Shown here: piece after piece, positions 43,858 to 51,441 of the stretch
How the letters are laid out: every line of letters starts with the position of its first letter
How positions within the stretch are numbered: the first letter of the stretch is position 1
Source of the DNA: Marinagarivorans cellulosilyticus
GTDB taxonomy: Bacteria; Pseudomonadota; Gammaproteobacteria; Pseudomonadales; Cellvibrionaceae
Direction of reading: 5' to 3'
NCBI RefSeq assembly: GCF_021655555.1
Contig: NZ_AP023086.1
Coordinates: 2,696,685-2,760,684 of the forward strand
DNA length: 64,000 nucleotides
Translations under genes and position numbers: made by a program
The notes under the pieces: generated by a model
What the model was told of the DNA's origin: nothing
Seen by the model: the letters and a program-made list of their open reading frames with translations, nothing else
Databases searched by the model: none

Positions 43858-46311
43858 TTGAATATCAAAAAGTTTCTATTTTGGTTATTAATGGCAGCCG
43901 TGGGTTTGGCATTGTTGGGGTGTAATACCGCGAGTTGGTTGGGTGGAGGGCAAATCAGTAACGCCCAACAACAGGCTTATCAGGCTGAGTTATTTCGTTT
44001 GCAAAATACTCCACAGTCCAAACCGTCATTAAATTATTATCAAGATGTTAAGCCTATTGTGGATAGAAAATGCATTGTTTGCCATGCCTGCTACGATGCG
44101 CCTTGCCAATTAAAGTTAACTTCATTGGAGGGGATTATTCGCGGTGCTACACAAGCGCCGGTCTACAACGCTTCGCGTATCGATGCAGCACCAACAACGC
44201 GGTTGTTTGTTGATGCGTACACGCAACCGGAATGGCGAGAAAAGGGGTTTTTTAGTATTTTAGAACCTTCGGATAAGGCGCCTAGCTCTGTATCGGTGAT
44301 GAATCACATGCTTGCGCTTGGAAAAACGCGAGAAATTGATGCCACAACTAAAGTAACTAAATCAATGTTAACGCTAGGCTCCGAGCGTGAATTAAGTTGC
44401 GCGGCTGGCAATGACATGGATGAGTATGCTCGCGAAAACCCTAATGGCGGTATGCCACTGGCAGTTGCAGGGCTCAGTGATCGTGAATATAGCGTGTTAA
44501 CGCAATGGACCATGCAAGCGGCAAACAATAAAAATTTAGCGCCATCGGCTGCTCGTATTTTACCGGAGGATCAAATACAGCTGGATATATGGGAGTCCTG
44601 GTTTAATCGGCCGGGTAAAAAGCAGCAGTTGCTATCGCGCTATTTGTTTGAACATTTCATTTTGGGTCACTTATATTTTCAATCGGATGCCCAGCTAAAA
44701 GTGCGGCTCGGGGCTAAACGGGCAGAACCCGTCGCGGTTTTCTTTAAGCTCATTCGCTCGACAACGCCACCGGGCAAACCTCCTGTCGATGTTGCAACTG
44801 TACTGGCTAATGAGCCGCCGCCAGAACATTTTTATTATCGCTTTGTGCCTGTTACCCAAACATTGGTTTATAAAGATCATATTCCTTATCGGTTAGATCA
44901 AAAGCGCTTGGCTTATTTTGAATCGCATTTTTTATCAGACGATTGGCAGGTTGATGTTTTACCGGGTTACAGCTACCAAGAGCGCGCCAATCCATTTCTT
45001 ACCTTTGCGGATATTCCCGCTAAATTGCGCTATCAGTTTTTATTGCAAGACGCCGAGTATTTTATTCGTAATTTTATTCGCGGGCCGGTGTGCCATGGGC
45101 CAATTGCTACCGACGTTATACGCGATCAGTTTTGGGTGATGTTTGAAAACCCCGCGGTAGAACAGTATGTAAATGACGAGGCTTATCGGCGCGAGTCTAC
45201 CCCGTTGCTTGGTTTGCCCGGTGAAAAAGACGCATTAACTGAGCTTGGCGACCAATGGCTAAAATATAGCCGCAAGCGTAATGCCTACGCCAAAATGCGA
45301 GACCAGCACTATAGTCGTATGATGCCGGATATGGCTCCTTTTGAGCTTTTATGGGATGGTAACAAAAATAATAAAAATGCCTTTTTAAGTGTTTTTAGGC
45401 ATCACGATAACGCCTCTGTTGTGCAGGGCTTTCGCGGCAATATTCCGCGTACAGCGTGGTTAATGGATTACCCTTTATTAGAACGGTCTTACTATGAGTT
45501 GGTGGTTGGTTTTAATGTATTTGGTAATACCTCGCATCAGTTACAAACGCGGCTTTATTTTGATTTGATTCGCAACGGCGGTGAGGTTAATTTTTTGCGC
45601 TTGTTACCCCCTGAAGCGCGTCAAAAAGAATATGAACACTGGTATCAAGGGGCAGCAAAAATTAAGGTTTTTGGAGCTTATTTCACCCCGGATTTTAAGC
45701 ATGCTAGCCCCATAAGCTATACCACGAAAGCACCCAAAGCAGAGTTTTTTACCCATGTGTTTAGTCAGTTTCCGTTACTTGCCGGGGCGCAAGAGTTTGC
45801 TGCGTCGGGTTTTTTGCAAGGTTTGCCGCTTAAGCTTTTAAAGCCCTTTCCCGAGCCAGATGCTTTTAATACGCTTAGGCAGAAAACGGCCGAGCAATTG
45901 CCGTTTATTCAATTTTTACCGGAAACCACATTGTTAAGCCTTAAGAATGCCGATGGTAGCAGCCAAGTCTTTTCGATATTGCGCAATCGAATGCACAGCA
46001 ACGTAGCATTTATGCTGGGCGAATCATTACGTTACCAGCAGGCGCAAGATACGGTAACAATATTGCCTGAATTGGTGGGGAGCTACCCTAATTTAATGTT
46101 GAGTGTTACAGCAAAAGAGGTAACACAAATGCTTAAAGACATTGCAGAAGTTGAAACGCAAAAAGATTTTGACCTTTTTATCGATCGCTACGGAGTGCGC
46201 CGTATGCAGCCAAGGTTGTGGGCTGAGCTGGATGGCTACCGTAAACACTTAGAGCAGGTTTCCCCTATTGCTGCCGGTGTAATGGATATTAACCGTTATG
46301 GTTATTGGTAG
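43858..46311 (+). CDS. cti: Fatty acid cis/trans isomerase
   Basis: An 817-residue periplasmic haem enzyme that converts cis to trans unsaturated fatty acids in membrane lipids under solvent or heat stress. An N-terminal hydrophobic leader ends in LALLGC, a possible lipobox. The c-type haem site of Cti is present: KPIVDRKCIVCHACYDAPCQ. Further conserved stretches include SVMNHMLALGKTREID, NPNGGMPLAVAGL and ADIPAKLRYQFLLQDAEYFI. The start is TTG with AAGGAG 5 nt upstream. Its 3' end overlaps the convergent EEP-family gene by 23 bp. Confidence 0.95.
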   Translation: MNIKKFLFWLLMAAVGLALLGCNTASWLGGGQISNAQQQAYQAELFRLQNTPQSKPSLNYYQDVKPIVDRKCIVCHACYDAPCQLKLTSLEGIIRGATQAPVYNASRIDAAPTTRLFVDAYTQPEWREKGFFSILEPSDKAPSSVSVMNHMLALGKTREIDATTKVTKSMLTLGSERELSCAAGNDMDEYARENPNGGMPLAVAGLSDREYSVLTQWTMQAANNKNLAPSAARILPEDQIQLDIWESWFNRPGKKQQLLSRYLFEHFILGHLYFQSDAQLKVRLGAKRAEPVAVFFKLIRSTTPPGKPPVDVATVLANEPPPEHFYYRFVPVTQTLVYKDHIPYRLDQKRLAYFESHFLSDDWQVDVLPGYSYQERANPFLTFADIPAKLRYQFLLQDAEYFIRNFIRGPVCHGPIATDVIRDQFWVMFENPAVEQYVNDEAYRRESTPLLGLPGEKDALTELGDQWLKYSRKRNAYAKMRDQHYSRMMPDMAPFELLWDGNKNNKNAFLSVFRHHDNASVVQGFRGNIPRTAWLMDYPLLERSYYELVVGFNVFGNTSHQLQTRLYFDLIRNGGEVNFLRLLPPEARQKEYEHWYQGAAKIKVFGAYFTPDFKHASPISYTTKAPKAEFFTHVFSQFPLLAGAQEFAASGFLQGLPLKLLKPFPEPDAFNTLRQKTAEQLPFIQFLPETTLLSLKNADGSSQVFSILRNRMHSNVAFMLGESLRYQQAQDTVTILPELVGSYPNLMLSVTAKEVTQMLKDIAEVETQKDFDLFIDRYGVRRMQPRLWAELDGYRKHLEQVSPIAAGVMDINRYGYW

Positions 46312-47377
46312 CCTTGGCTTGTTGTTCTTGCTTGCGCTGGCGCATTAGTGATTTTTCATCATCGCTAAGCGCATCGGGTTGGGTGTCTGTTGTGGTTTTG
46401 TTGGAGTCGTTAGCTAAGGATAATTCGGTGAACAAGGCGAAGTGGTCAGAGCCTTTAAGTTTAATCCGGGCCATGGTTTTTAATTGGAAGTGGTCGCTAT
46501 GGAATAGATGATCTAGCGGCCAGCGTAAAAACCAGTAACCGGCATGGAAGGTATTAAACATGCCGCGGCCAATGCGCGGGTCTTTAAGTCCGCTTTGATG
46601 CCGAAATAAACGGGTGGTTTTTGACCAAGCCACATCGTTGAGGTCGCCGGTAACGATTACCGGGTCCTGGAAGTTCGCGAGTTTTTTGGCAACAAGGATC
46701 AATTCGCTATCGCGATCCTGCGAGGTTTCGCTTTCGGTTGGGCTTGGCGGTGTGGGGTGTAAAAAGTGTAAACGCACTGAGCGATTATTTGCCAGCGTGA
46801 TGGATGCTTCAATGGAAGGTATATCGTCGTCAATTAAATACTTAACGCTACCATCGTGCAGGGCATGCTTGGAATAAACGTGCATTCCGTATAAGTTTTC
46901 TTTGGGGCATTTAATGGTGTGCGGGTATTGTGCTTCAATGGTTTTGATTTGATCTTCCCACCACTGGTTTGATTCTAGCGTAACAACAATATCTGGATTG
47001 CGGGCTTTAATAATATCAATGAGTGCATCGGCATTTTTGTTGGGCATTAGCACGTTGCTACTAAGTATGCGCACTAAGGCGTGCTTGCTATGCGGTGCCG
47101 TGCGTTTAACTTGCTTGGGCCAGCAGGGAGTGTACGGGGCTATCCACCACAGTTGGTATAGTGTTGCGGCCATATTTAGTAGCACGAGCAACCAGCTTTG
47201 CGGCTGTGAAAAGTCCAGCCCTAAAATACATATAACGGCGGTCGCGGCGCCTATTACTGCCAGTTGGAAGCGCGGGAAGTCGAGCCCTCTTACTATCCAG
47301 TGGCTGCAGTGGCTTATGGGTAGCATGGCCGCTAAAACAATCAAGCCCGTGGTTAGACTTAGTCCAATAAAAAGCAT
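46289..47377 (-). CDS. Membrane-anchored endonuclease/exonuclease/phosphatase family protein
   Basis: A 362-residue protein. Three hydrophobic segments (residues ~3-22, 37-54, 62-78) precede an EEP catalytic domain beginning VRILSSNVLMPNKNADAL. Motifs seen are DIVVTLESNQWW (metal-binding Glu), VIVTGDLNDVAWS (Asp/Asn) and the final SDHFALFTEL (Asp-His). The domain therefore faces the periplasm or cytoplasm from a membrane anchor, as in the YafD-like subgroup. The substrate is unknown: nucleic acid, phospholipid head group or phosphodiester. A Lys/Gln-rich tail follows. Its 3' end overlaps cti. Confidence 0.88.
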   Translation of the reverse strand: MLFIGLSLTTGLIVLAAMLPISHCSHWIVRGLDFPRFQLAVIGAATAVICILGLDFSQPQSWLLVLLNMAATLYQLWWIAPYTPCWPKQVKRTAPHSKHALVRILSSNVLMPNKNADALIDIIKARNPDIVVTLESNQWWEDQIKTIEAQYPHTIKCPKENLYGMHVYSKHALHDGSVKYLIDDDIPSIEASITLANNRSVRLHFLHPTPPSPTESETSQDRDSELILVAKKLANFQDPVIVTGDLNDVAWSKTTRLFRHQSGLKDPRIGRGMFNTFHAGYWFLRWPLDHLFHSDHFQLKTMARIKLKGSDHFALFTELSLANDSNKTTTDTQPDALSDDEKSLMRQRKQEQQAKATNNHNG

Positions 47378-47542
47378 AATTCAGGTGTGTCCAGCTAGGT
47401 GCAATATGGCGGGTATTATAGGCACATTCCTATTGCAGGGTTGAGGGCCACTATTCACTAAGTCATTGATGTATAATTCCGGCCCTTTTACGGCGGCTTA
47501 GATGTTCTAGCTTAGCCAGATAACCGAGATTGAGGTGTTTTT

Positions 47543-47977
47543 GTGGGTTGGATTGATTTTGTAGCGGAGCAGTGGATACTGGTTTCGCTGTTGTTGGTGC
47601 TTATTGTGGCTTTTATGACCTTTGAAAGTAAAAAGGGTGGTAAAACAGTGAGTTACCATGAGGTTTCGCGCCTACTCAACAGTGAAGAAGCCATCTTGCT
47701 AGATGTACGTGACAGCGCAGACTACAAGGCTGGGCATATTATTGATGCGATTAATATCCCACATGGCAGTTTAGCTACCCGCTTAGGTGAGTTGGAAAAG
47801 TACAAAGCTAAGCAGGTGATAGTGACAGATAAAATGGGTCAGCATTCAGGCCATGCCGGTAAAGTACTGCGCGAGGCGGGCTTTGAGGCGGTGCGTATGC
47901 AAGGCGGTATGGCAGAGTGGAATGCACAGAAGTTGCCCGTCATTAAGGCAGGTAAAAACAAAGGTAAAAAGGGATGA
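47543..47977 (+). CDS. Membrane-anchored rhodanese-like protein without catalytic Cys
   Basis: A 144-residue protein: one N-terminal membrane span (WILVSLLLVLIVAFMTF, residues 11-27) and a rhodanese domain (VSYHEVSRLL, LLDVRDSADYKAGHIIDAIN, then AGFEAVRMQGGMAEW). The loop that normally holds the catalytic cysteine reads TDKMGQHSGH, and the whole protein has no cysteine, so sulfurtransferase activity is not expected. It corresponds to YibN-type proteins found beside grxC and secB. The start is GTG at 47543. It overlaps grxC by 4 bp. Confidence 0.9.
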   Translation: MGWIDFVAEQWILVSLLLVLIVAFMTFESKKGGKTVSYHEVSRLLNSEEAILLDVRDSADYKAGHIIDAINIPHGSLATRLGELEKYKAKQVIVTDKMGQHSGHAGKVLREAGFEAVRMQGGMAEWNAQKLPVIKAGKNKGKKG

Positions 47978-48231
47978 GTATCACCGTGTACAGCAAGCAG
48001 TTTTGCCCTTATTGTGTAATGGCTAAGCGCTTATTGGTGAGCAAAGGCGCTAACTTTACCGAAATTAAAGTGGATAGCGACGATGCGATGCTGAAAAAAA
48101 TGATGGCTGATAGTGGCCAGCGAACAGTACCGCAAATATGGATCGGTCAAACCCATGTTGGCGGCTACGACGACTTAGCTGAGCTTCAGCAAAAGGGCCA
48201 GCTAGACGCACTTTTAGCCACAGAGGGTTGA
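47974..48231 (+). CDS. grxC: Glutaredoxin 3
   Basis: An 85-residue glutathione-dependent thiol-disulfide oxidoreductase. The active site CPYC is at residues 11-14 (YSKQFCPYCVMAKRLL). TVPQIWIGQTHVGGYDDL carries the cis-Pro and the glutathione-binding Gly-Gly. Its ATG overlaps the rhodanese stop (ATGA), and secB follows after 123 bp, the usual gammaproteobacterial order. Confidence 0.97.
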   Translation: MSITVYSKQFCPYCVMAKRLLVSKGANFTEIKVDSDDAMLKKMMADSGQRTVPQIWIGQTHVGGYDDLAELQQKGQLDALLATEG

Positions 48232-48354
48232 TCCTGCCTGAAGGCACCCCATATAGGGTAAACGATACATATCATCCTTAATGGCCTGCACTGTGTTGCA
48301 GGCTTTTCTTTATAGATAGATTACAAAGCCGGCGTAAAGCCACTAGGAGACATC

Positions 48355-48837
48355 ATGGCAGACGATAATAACGCACAAGGTCAAGCACAAGGCCCGCAGT
48401 TCATGTTACAGCGCATTTACCTTAAAGATATGTCCTTTGAGGCGCCACAAGGTATTGAAGCGTTTAAGCAGCAGTGGAACCCAAAAATCGGCCAAGATTT
48501 AAACACTACTTCAAGCAAAGTTGACGAAAACCACTACGAAGTGGTTTTAAAGTTGACCATCAATGTCACTATTGATGAAAAAACCATCTTCTTGGTTGAA
48601 GTACAGCAAGCCGGCTTATTCTTGGCAAAAGACATTGAAGGCCAGCAATTAGCGCAATTGCTAAACACCATGTGCCCACAAATCTTATTCCCATATGCGC
48701 GTGAAGCCGTTGATAGCTGCGCATTAAAAGGCGGCTTCCCAGCATTAGCTTTACCGCCTATTAATTTTGAAGCTTTGTTTGCGCGCGCTGTTCAACAGCA
48801 GCAACAGCAAGCGGCAACACCTGAAACAACTAATTAA
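48355..48837 (+). CDS. secB: Protein-export chaperone SecB
   Basis: A 160-residue tetrameric chaperone that keeps preproteins unfolded and delivers them to SecA. Family features are QRIYLKDMSFEAPQG at the start, YEVVLKLTI strands, VQQAGLF, and the signature FPYAREAVDSCALKGGFPAL followed by LPPINFEALF. A Gln-rich tail ends the protein. GGAG lies before the ATG. A tight intrinsic terminator follows. Confidence 0.98.
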   Translation: MADDNNAQGQAQGPQFMLQRIYLKDMSFEAPQGIEAFKQQWNPKIGQDLNTTSSKVDENHYEVVLKLTINVTIDEKTIFLVEVQQAGLFLAKDIEGQQLAQLLNTMCPQILFPYAREAVDSCALKGGFPALALPPINFEALFARAVQQQQQQAATPETTN

Positions 48838-48858
48838 TTTAGGCTGTTTTTGAGTGTT

Positions 48859-48886
48859 AAAAACCGGCGAAAGCCGGTTTTTTTTT
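48859..48886 (+). terminator. Intrinsic terminator after secB
   Basis: AAACCGGC-GAAA-GCCGGTTT has a stable GNRA-type tetraloop and is followed by T9. It ends about 49 bp past the secB stop codon. Confidence 0.95.
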
Positions 48887-48905
48887 GTTAGTATATTTTG
48901 CGTTT

Positions 48906-48975
48906 AACCTAGAAACATCAGTTGAGAGTCAAGAAGGTGCGTAGACTTTGATGGTTCAACTGCGGTTTCAGGCTT
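48906..48975 (-). repeat. Inverted-repeat family A, short form (70 bp)
   Basis: AACCTAGAAACATCAGTTGA through AAGGTGCGTAGACTTTGATG to GGTTCAACTGCGGTTTCAGG. It equals the long copies with the 97-bp TACGCA-bounded module removed, and is reversed relative to them. It sits between the secB terminator and the RIP-like gene. Confidence 0.88.
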
Positions 48976-49015
48976 CAGGTTTAATGTTGTCATCCAAAAG
49001 GATTAGGGGAAAGCT

Positions 49016-49729
49016 ATGAAGCAAGTTTTTGAGGTAAGGCTAGACAATAACTTCAAGCGTGATATTGGGCGCTTGCAAATGGCGTTTAATAGCCTTGCAG
49101 ATCGAACACTGGCTGTTTGCTCGGGCGGCCAGGCTTATACGCGCATTAAAATTATTGCGCCGGTTAAATATGGTGTATCGCCAGTTACGTTATTGGTTAA
49201 CGATAGCAATATTTACATGCAGGCTTTTTATAATGATAACGGTGCTTTTTACTTAAACACCTACAATGGCCTACGTTTGCAAACGCAAGAGCGCGATAGC
49301 TTGCCTTGGTCGCATGTTAACTTTAACGACGATAGTTATGATAGCTTGGGTATGACTGATCGCGCGTACCACAAAGTCATCACAAAAGATCGCATTATGG
49401 CTGCGCTGCAGAAGCTGAGCACACAAAAGGTTAGGGCAGGTGGCCATTATGGTGAAATTCGCGAGGCCTTAGGTATTTTGGTTTTGGTGGTTTGCGAGTC
49501 CATTCGGTTTAGGCCATTACGCGATAGCTTTAGTGATGCATTGAGTGGCGGCGCGCACCTTTTAACGGTTGGTGAGGTAATGCGCTACGCCAAAAACTGG
49601 GAAAAGCTGTGTGCCAAAGGGCATAGCCACTTGATTTGTGTGCCCTTGCCCAAAGCGCTAGAAAGTGGCGCAATAAAACCCGTACGTACAGAGCCTAGTT
49701 ATTTGCGCCACACAGGGTTGAGTGGCTAA
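49016..49729 (+). CDS. Putative ribosome-inactivating protein (rRNA N-glycosidase family)
   Basis: A 237-residue protein whose pattern matches the RIP fold (ricin A chain, Shiga toxin A1). The five active-site residues can be placed: Tyr67 (in NDSNIYMQAFYNDNGAFYLN), Tyr108 (FNDDSYDSLGM), Glu161 and Arg164 (LVVCESIRFRPLRDSF), and Trp195 (RYAKNWEKLC). Spacings are 41, 53, 3 and 31 residues, against 43, 54, 3 and 31 for Tyr80, Tyr123, Glu177, Arg180 and Trp211 of ricin. RIPs remove one adenine from the sarcin-ricin loop of large-subunit rRNA. There is no signal peptide, B chain or evident immunity gene, so a cytoplasmic or specially exported enzyme is implied. It converges with an rRNA methyltransferase gene 5 bp away. 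The assignment is from motif comparison only. Confidence 0.75.
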   Translation: MKQVFEVRLDNNFKRDIGRLQMAFNSLADRTLAVCSGGQAYTRIKIIAPVKYGVSPVTLLVNDSNIYMQAFYNDNGAFYLNTYNGLRLQTQERDSLPWSHVNFNDDSYDSLGMTDRAYHKVITKDRIMAALQKLSTQKVRAGGHYGEIREALGILVLVVCESIRFRPLRDSFSDALSGGAHLLTVGEVMRYAKNWEKLCAKGHSHLICVPLPKALESGAIKPVRTEPSYLRHTGLSG

Positions 49730-49734
49730 TTAAA

Positions 49735-51174
49735 TTACGGCGCCTGTAGCACTGCTGCAAAGAGTGTATCGCTATTGTTGTTTGGGCACCCCATAAGCTC
49801 GCTAGATTTTAAGGACCACTCTGGATTGTTGGTTAGAAATTCGTCCACGATAGCGCTGTTTTCGCTGTCGAAAAAAGAGCAGGTGCCATAAACCAATTTG
49901 CCCCCCGTTTTCACGCTTTTACTGGCGTGGGTGAGTAGCTGAAGCTGAAGCTGCGTCAGCTTAGTGAGATCTTCGCCGGTATTGCGTAATTTGGCATCCG
50001 GGTTGCGGCGCCATGTGCCGCTGGAGCTGCAAGGCCCGTCCACTAATACCCAGTCAAAACCGCCATCGTTGGCAATTTCTTTAGGCAAGCGTAAAGGTGC
50101 TTCGCCATCCCATGGTGCTGTGCGAATATTGTAAAACTCGGCTTGTTTGGCGCGGCGTTTTACCTCGATCAGTTTGTGCTCACGAATGTCAGTTGCCCAT
50201 ACGGCGCCTTTATTTTTTAGCGGCGCAGCAATGGCCAGGGTTTTTCCGCCGCCGCCTGCGCAGGCATCCCACACTTTTTGTCCTGGTGTTGCGTCGACTT
50301 TCAGCGCAAGCTGTTGCGAGGCCCAGTCTTGAATTTCTACCCAGCCGTTTTTATAACAATCTAGGCCAAACACACCGCGTTCACCTTCGATAGAAATGGC
50401 TCTGCCATCTTCTTGTGCTTTGTAAAACTCGGCTAGTTCGGTCATAACCTCGGTGCGTTTATTTTCGTGGTTAAGACGTAGCCATAGCGGGGGGCGTGTA
50501 TCTTGCGCAGCTAAAAAAGAACGCAATGCATCATCGCTGCCGTTGCGTTTTAGGGTTTCTAATTGCTGTGCATAGCTTGTAGGAATGCCGTGCCATACCA
50601 GTGTGCCGGCTAAATCATCGTGTTGGTATTGTTGCAGTGCCTGCACGCTAGCTTGATATTCGCTAAGCGCTTGCGGTAAGGGTTGCTCGCAATGGGCGCG
50701 CCATTGGCAAAGCGCTAATAAGGTTTCGCCACTAGAGCTTTGGCTTAACAAGCCTAGCTGTTCTTTTAAGCTAAAGGCATCGGGGGTTAGCTCGCTAAAA
50801 CGGCTGACGCTTTGCGCGGCGGTAGCGCCAGCCGACATAGTGTTTTTGAGGGTAATAACGTTTGCAGCCCAGTAACCAAAGCGTGCGGCATTAAAAAGAA
50901 CATCACCATAAAAAAGGCGGTCGCGCTTGCCGTATTTACGGTTTTTACCCAGTGTGTGTTTGAGCCAGCGATCCAATTGGTACCAATTGCGTTGATCTAA
51001 CCATTCTTGCCATAGCGCAAGTGCTTGGCGCATTTGGTTGGCAATACGGACTTCGGGGGAGTAGTGATCGGAGTGCTCTGTTGCAGCGTTGCGCTGTGGT
51101 CGCGAGTTACTGCCATTGCGATGGCTTGGTTTGTTGGAGCGGTTTACGGGTGTGCGTCGTTTGGTCACAGGCAT
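49735..51174 (-). CDS. RsmB/RsmF-type RNA m5C methyltransferase
   Basis: A 479-residue NOL1/NOP2/Sun-family enzyme. The SAM-binding motif is VWDACAGGGGKTLAIAAPL, followed by WATDIREHKLIEVKRRA. The two catalytic cysteines lie in VLVDGPCSSSGTWRRNPD and LVYGTCSFFDSENSAIVDEF. The N-terminal ~200 residues are a helical domain and a Lys/Arg/His-rich leader (MPVTKRRTPVNRSNKPSHRN) suggests RNA binding. It methylates a cytosine in rRNA or tRNA; which one cannot be decided. Its 3' end faces the RIP-like gene 5 bp away, and nothing indicates whether this is functional. Confidence 0.92.
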   Translation of the reverse strand: MPVTKRRTPVNRSNKPSHRNGSNSRPQRNAATEHSDHYSPEVRIANQMRQALALWQEWLDQRNWYQLDRWLKHTLGKNRKYGKRDRLFYGDVLFNAARFGYWAANVITLKNTMSAGATAAQSVSRFSELTPDAFSLKEQLGLLSQSSSGETLLALCQWRAHCEQPLPQALSEYQASVQALQQYQHDDLAGTLVWHGIPTSYAQQLETLKRNGSDDALRSFLAAQDTRPPLWLRLNHENKRTEVMTELAEFYKAQEDGRAISIEGERGVFGLDCYKNGWVEIQDWASQQLALKVDATPGQKVWDACAGGGGKTLAIAAPLKNKGAVWATDIREHKLIEVKRRAKQAEFYNIRTAPWDGEAPLRLPKEIANDGGFDWVLVDGPCSSSGTWRRNPDAKLRNTGEDLTKLTQLQLQLLTHASKSVKTGGKLVYGTCSFFDSENSAIVDEFLTNNPEWSLKSSELMGCPNNNSDTLFAAVLQAP

Positions 51175-51441
51175 CTCGAAAAAGTACGCATTATTCGAGA
51201 TGGCTCAACTAAATGCAAATATTCAACCCAAAGTTGCGTTGTGACAGGGTTGGCACCTGTAATGAGAGGTTGATGCGCAAGCGATGTTAGAAGGTTGATT
51301 TGGGTCAAGCCTTAGCCTAAAGCCGGTAAAAATCGTTGTGCTTAGCGAGGCTGGCGCTTATAACCTTTATAGCGGGTGCTGTAACGTATGTGCCCAATGC
51401 CACTTTTGTGGCTTTCATTTTTGTAGGTGTAAGGACGTTGT

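Noticed and set aside
5344..48837. A single integrated prophage or ICE covering the 43-kb block
   Set aside because: No integrase, phage structural or conjugation genes and no flanking attachment repeats are seen; gradual accretion is more likely.
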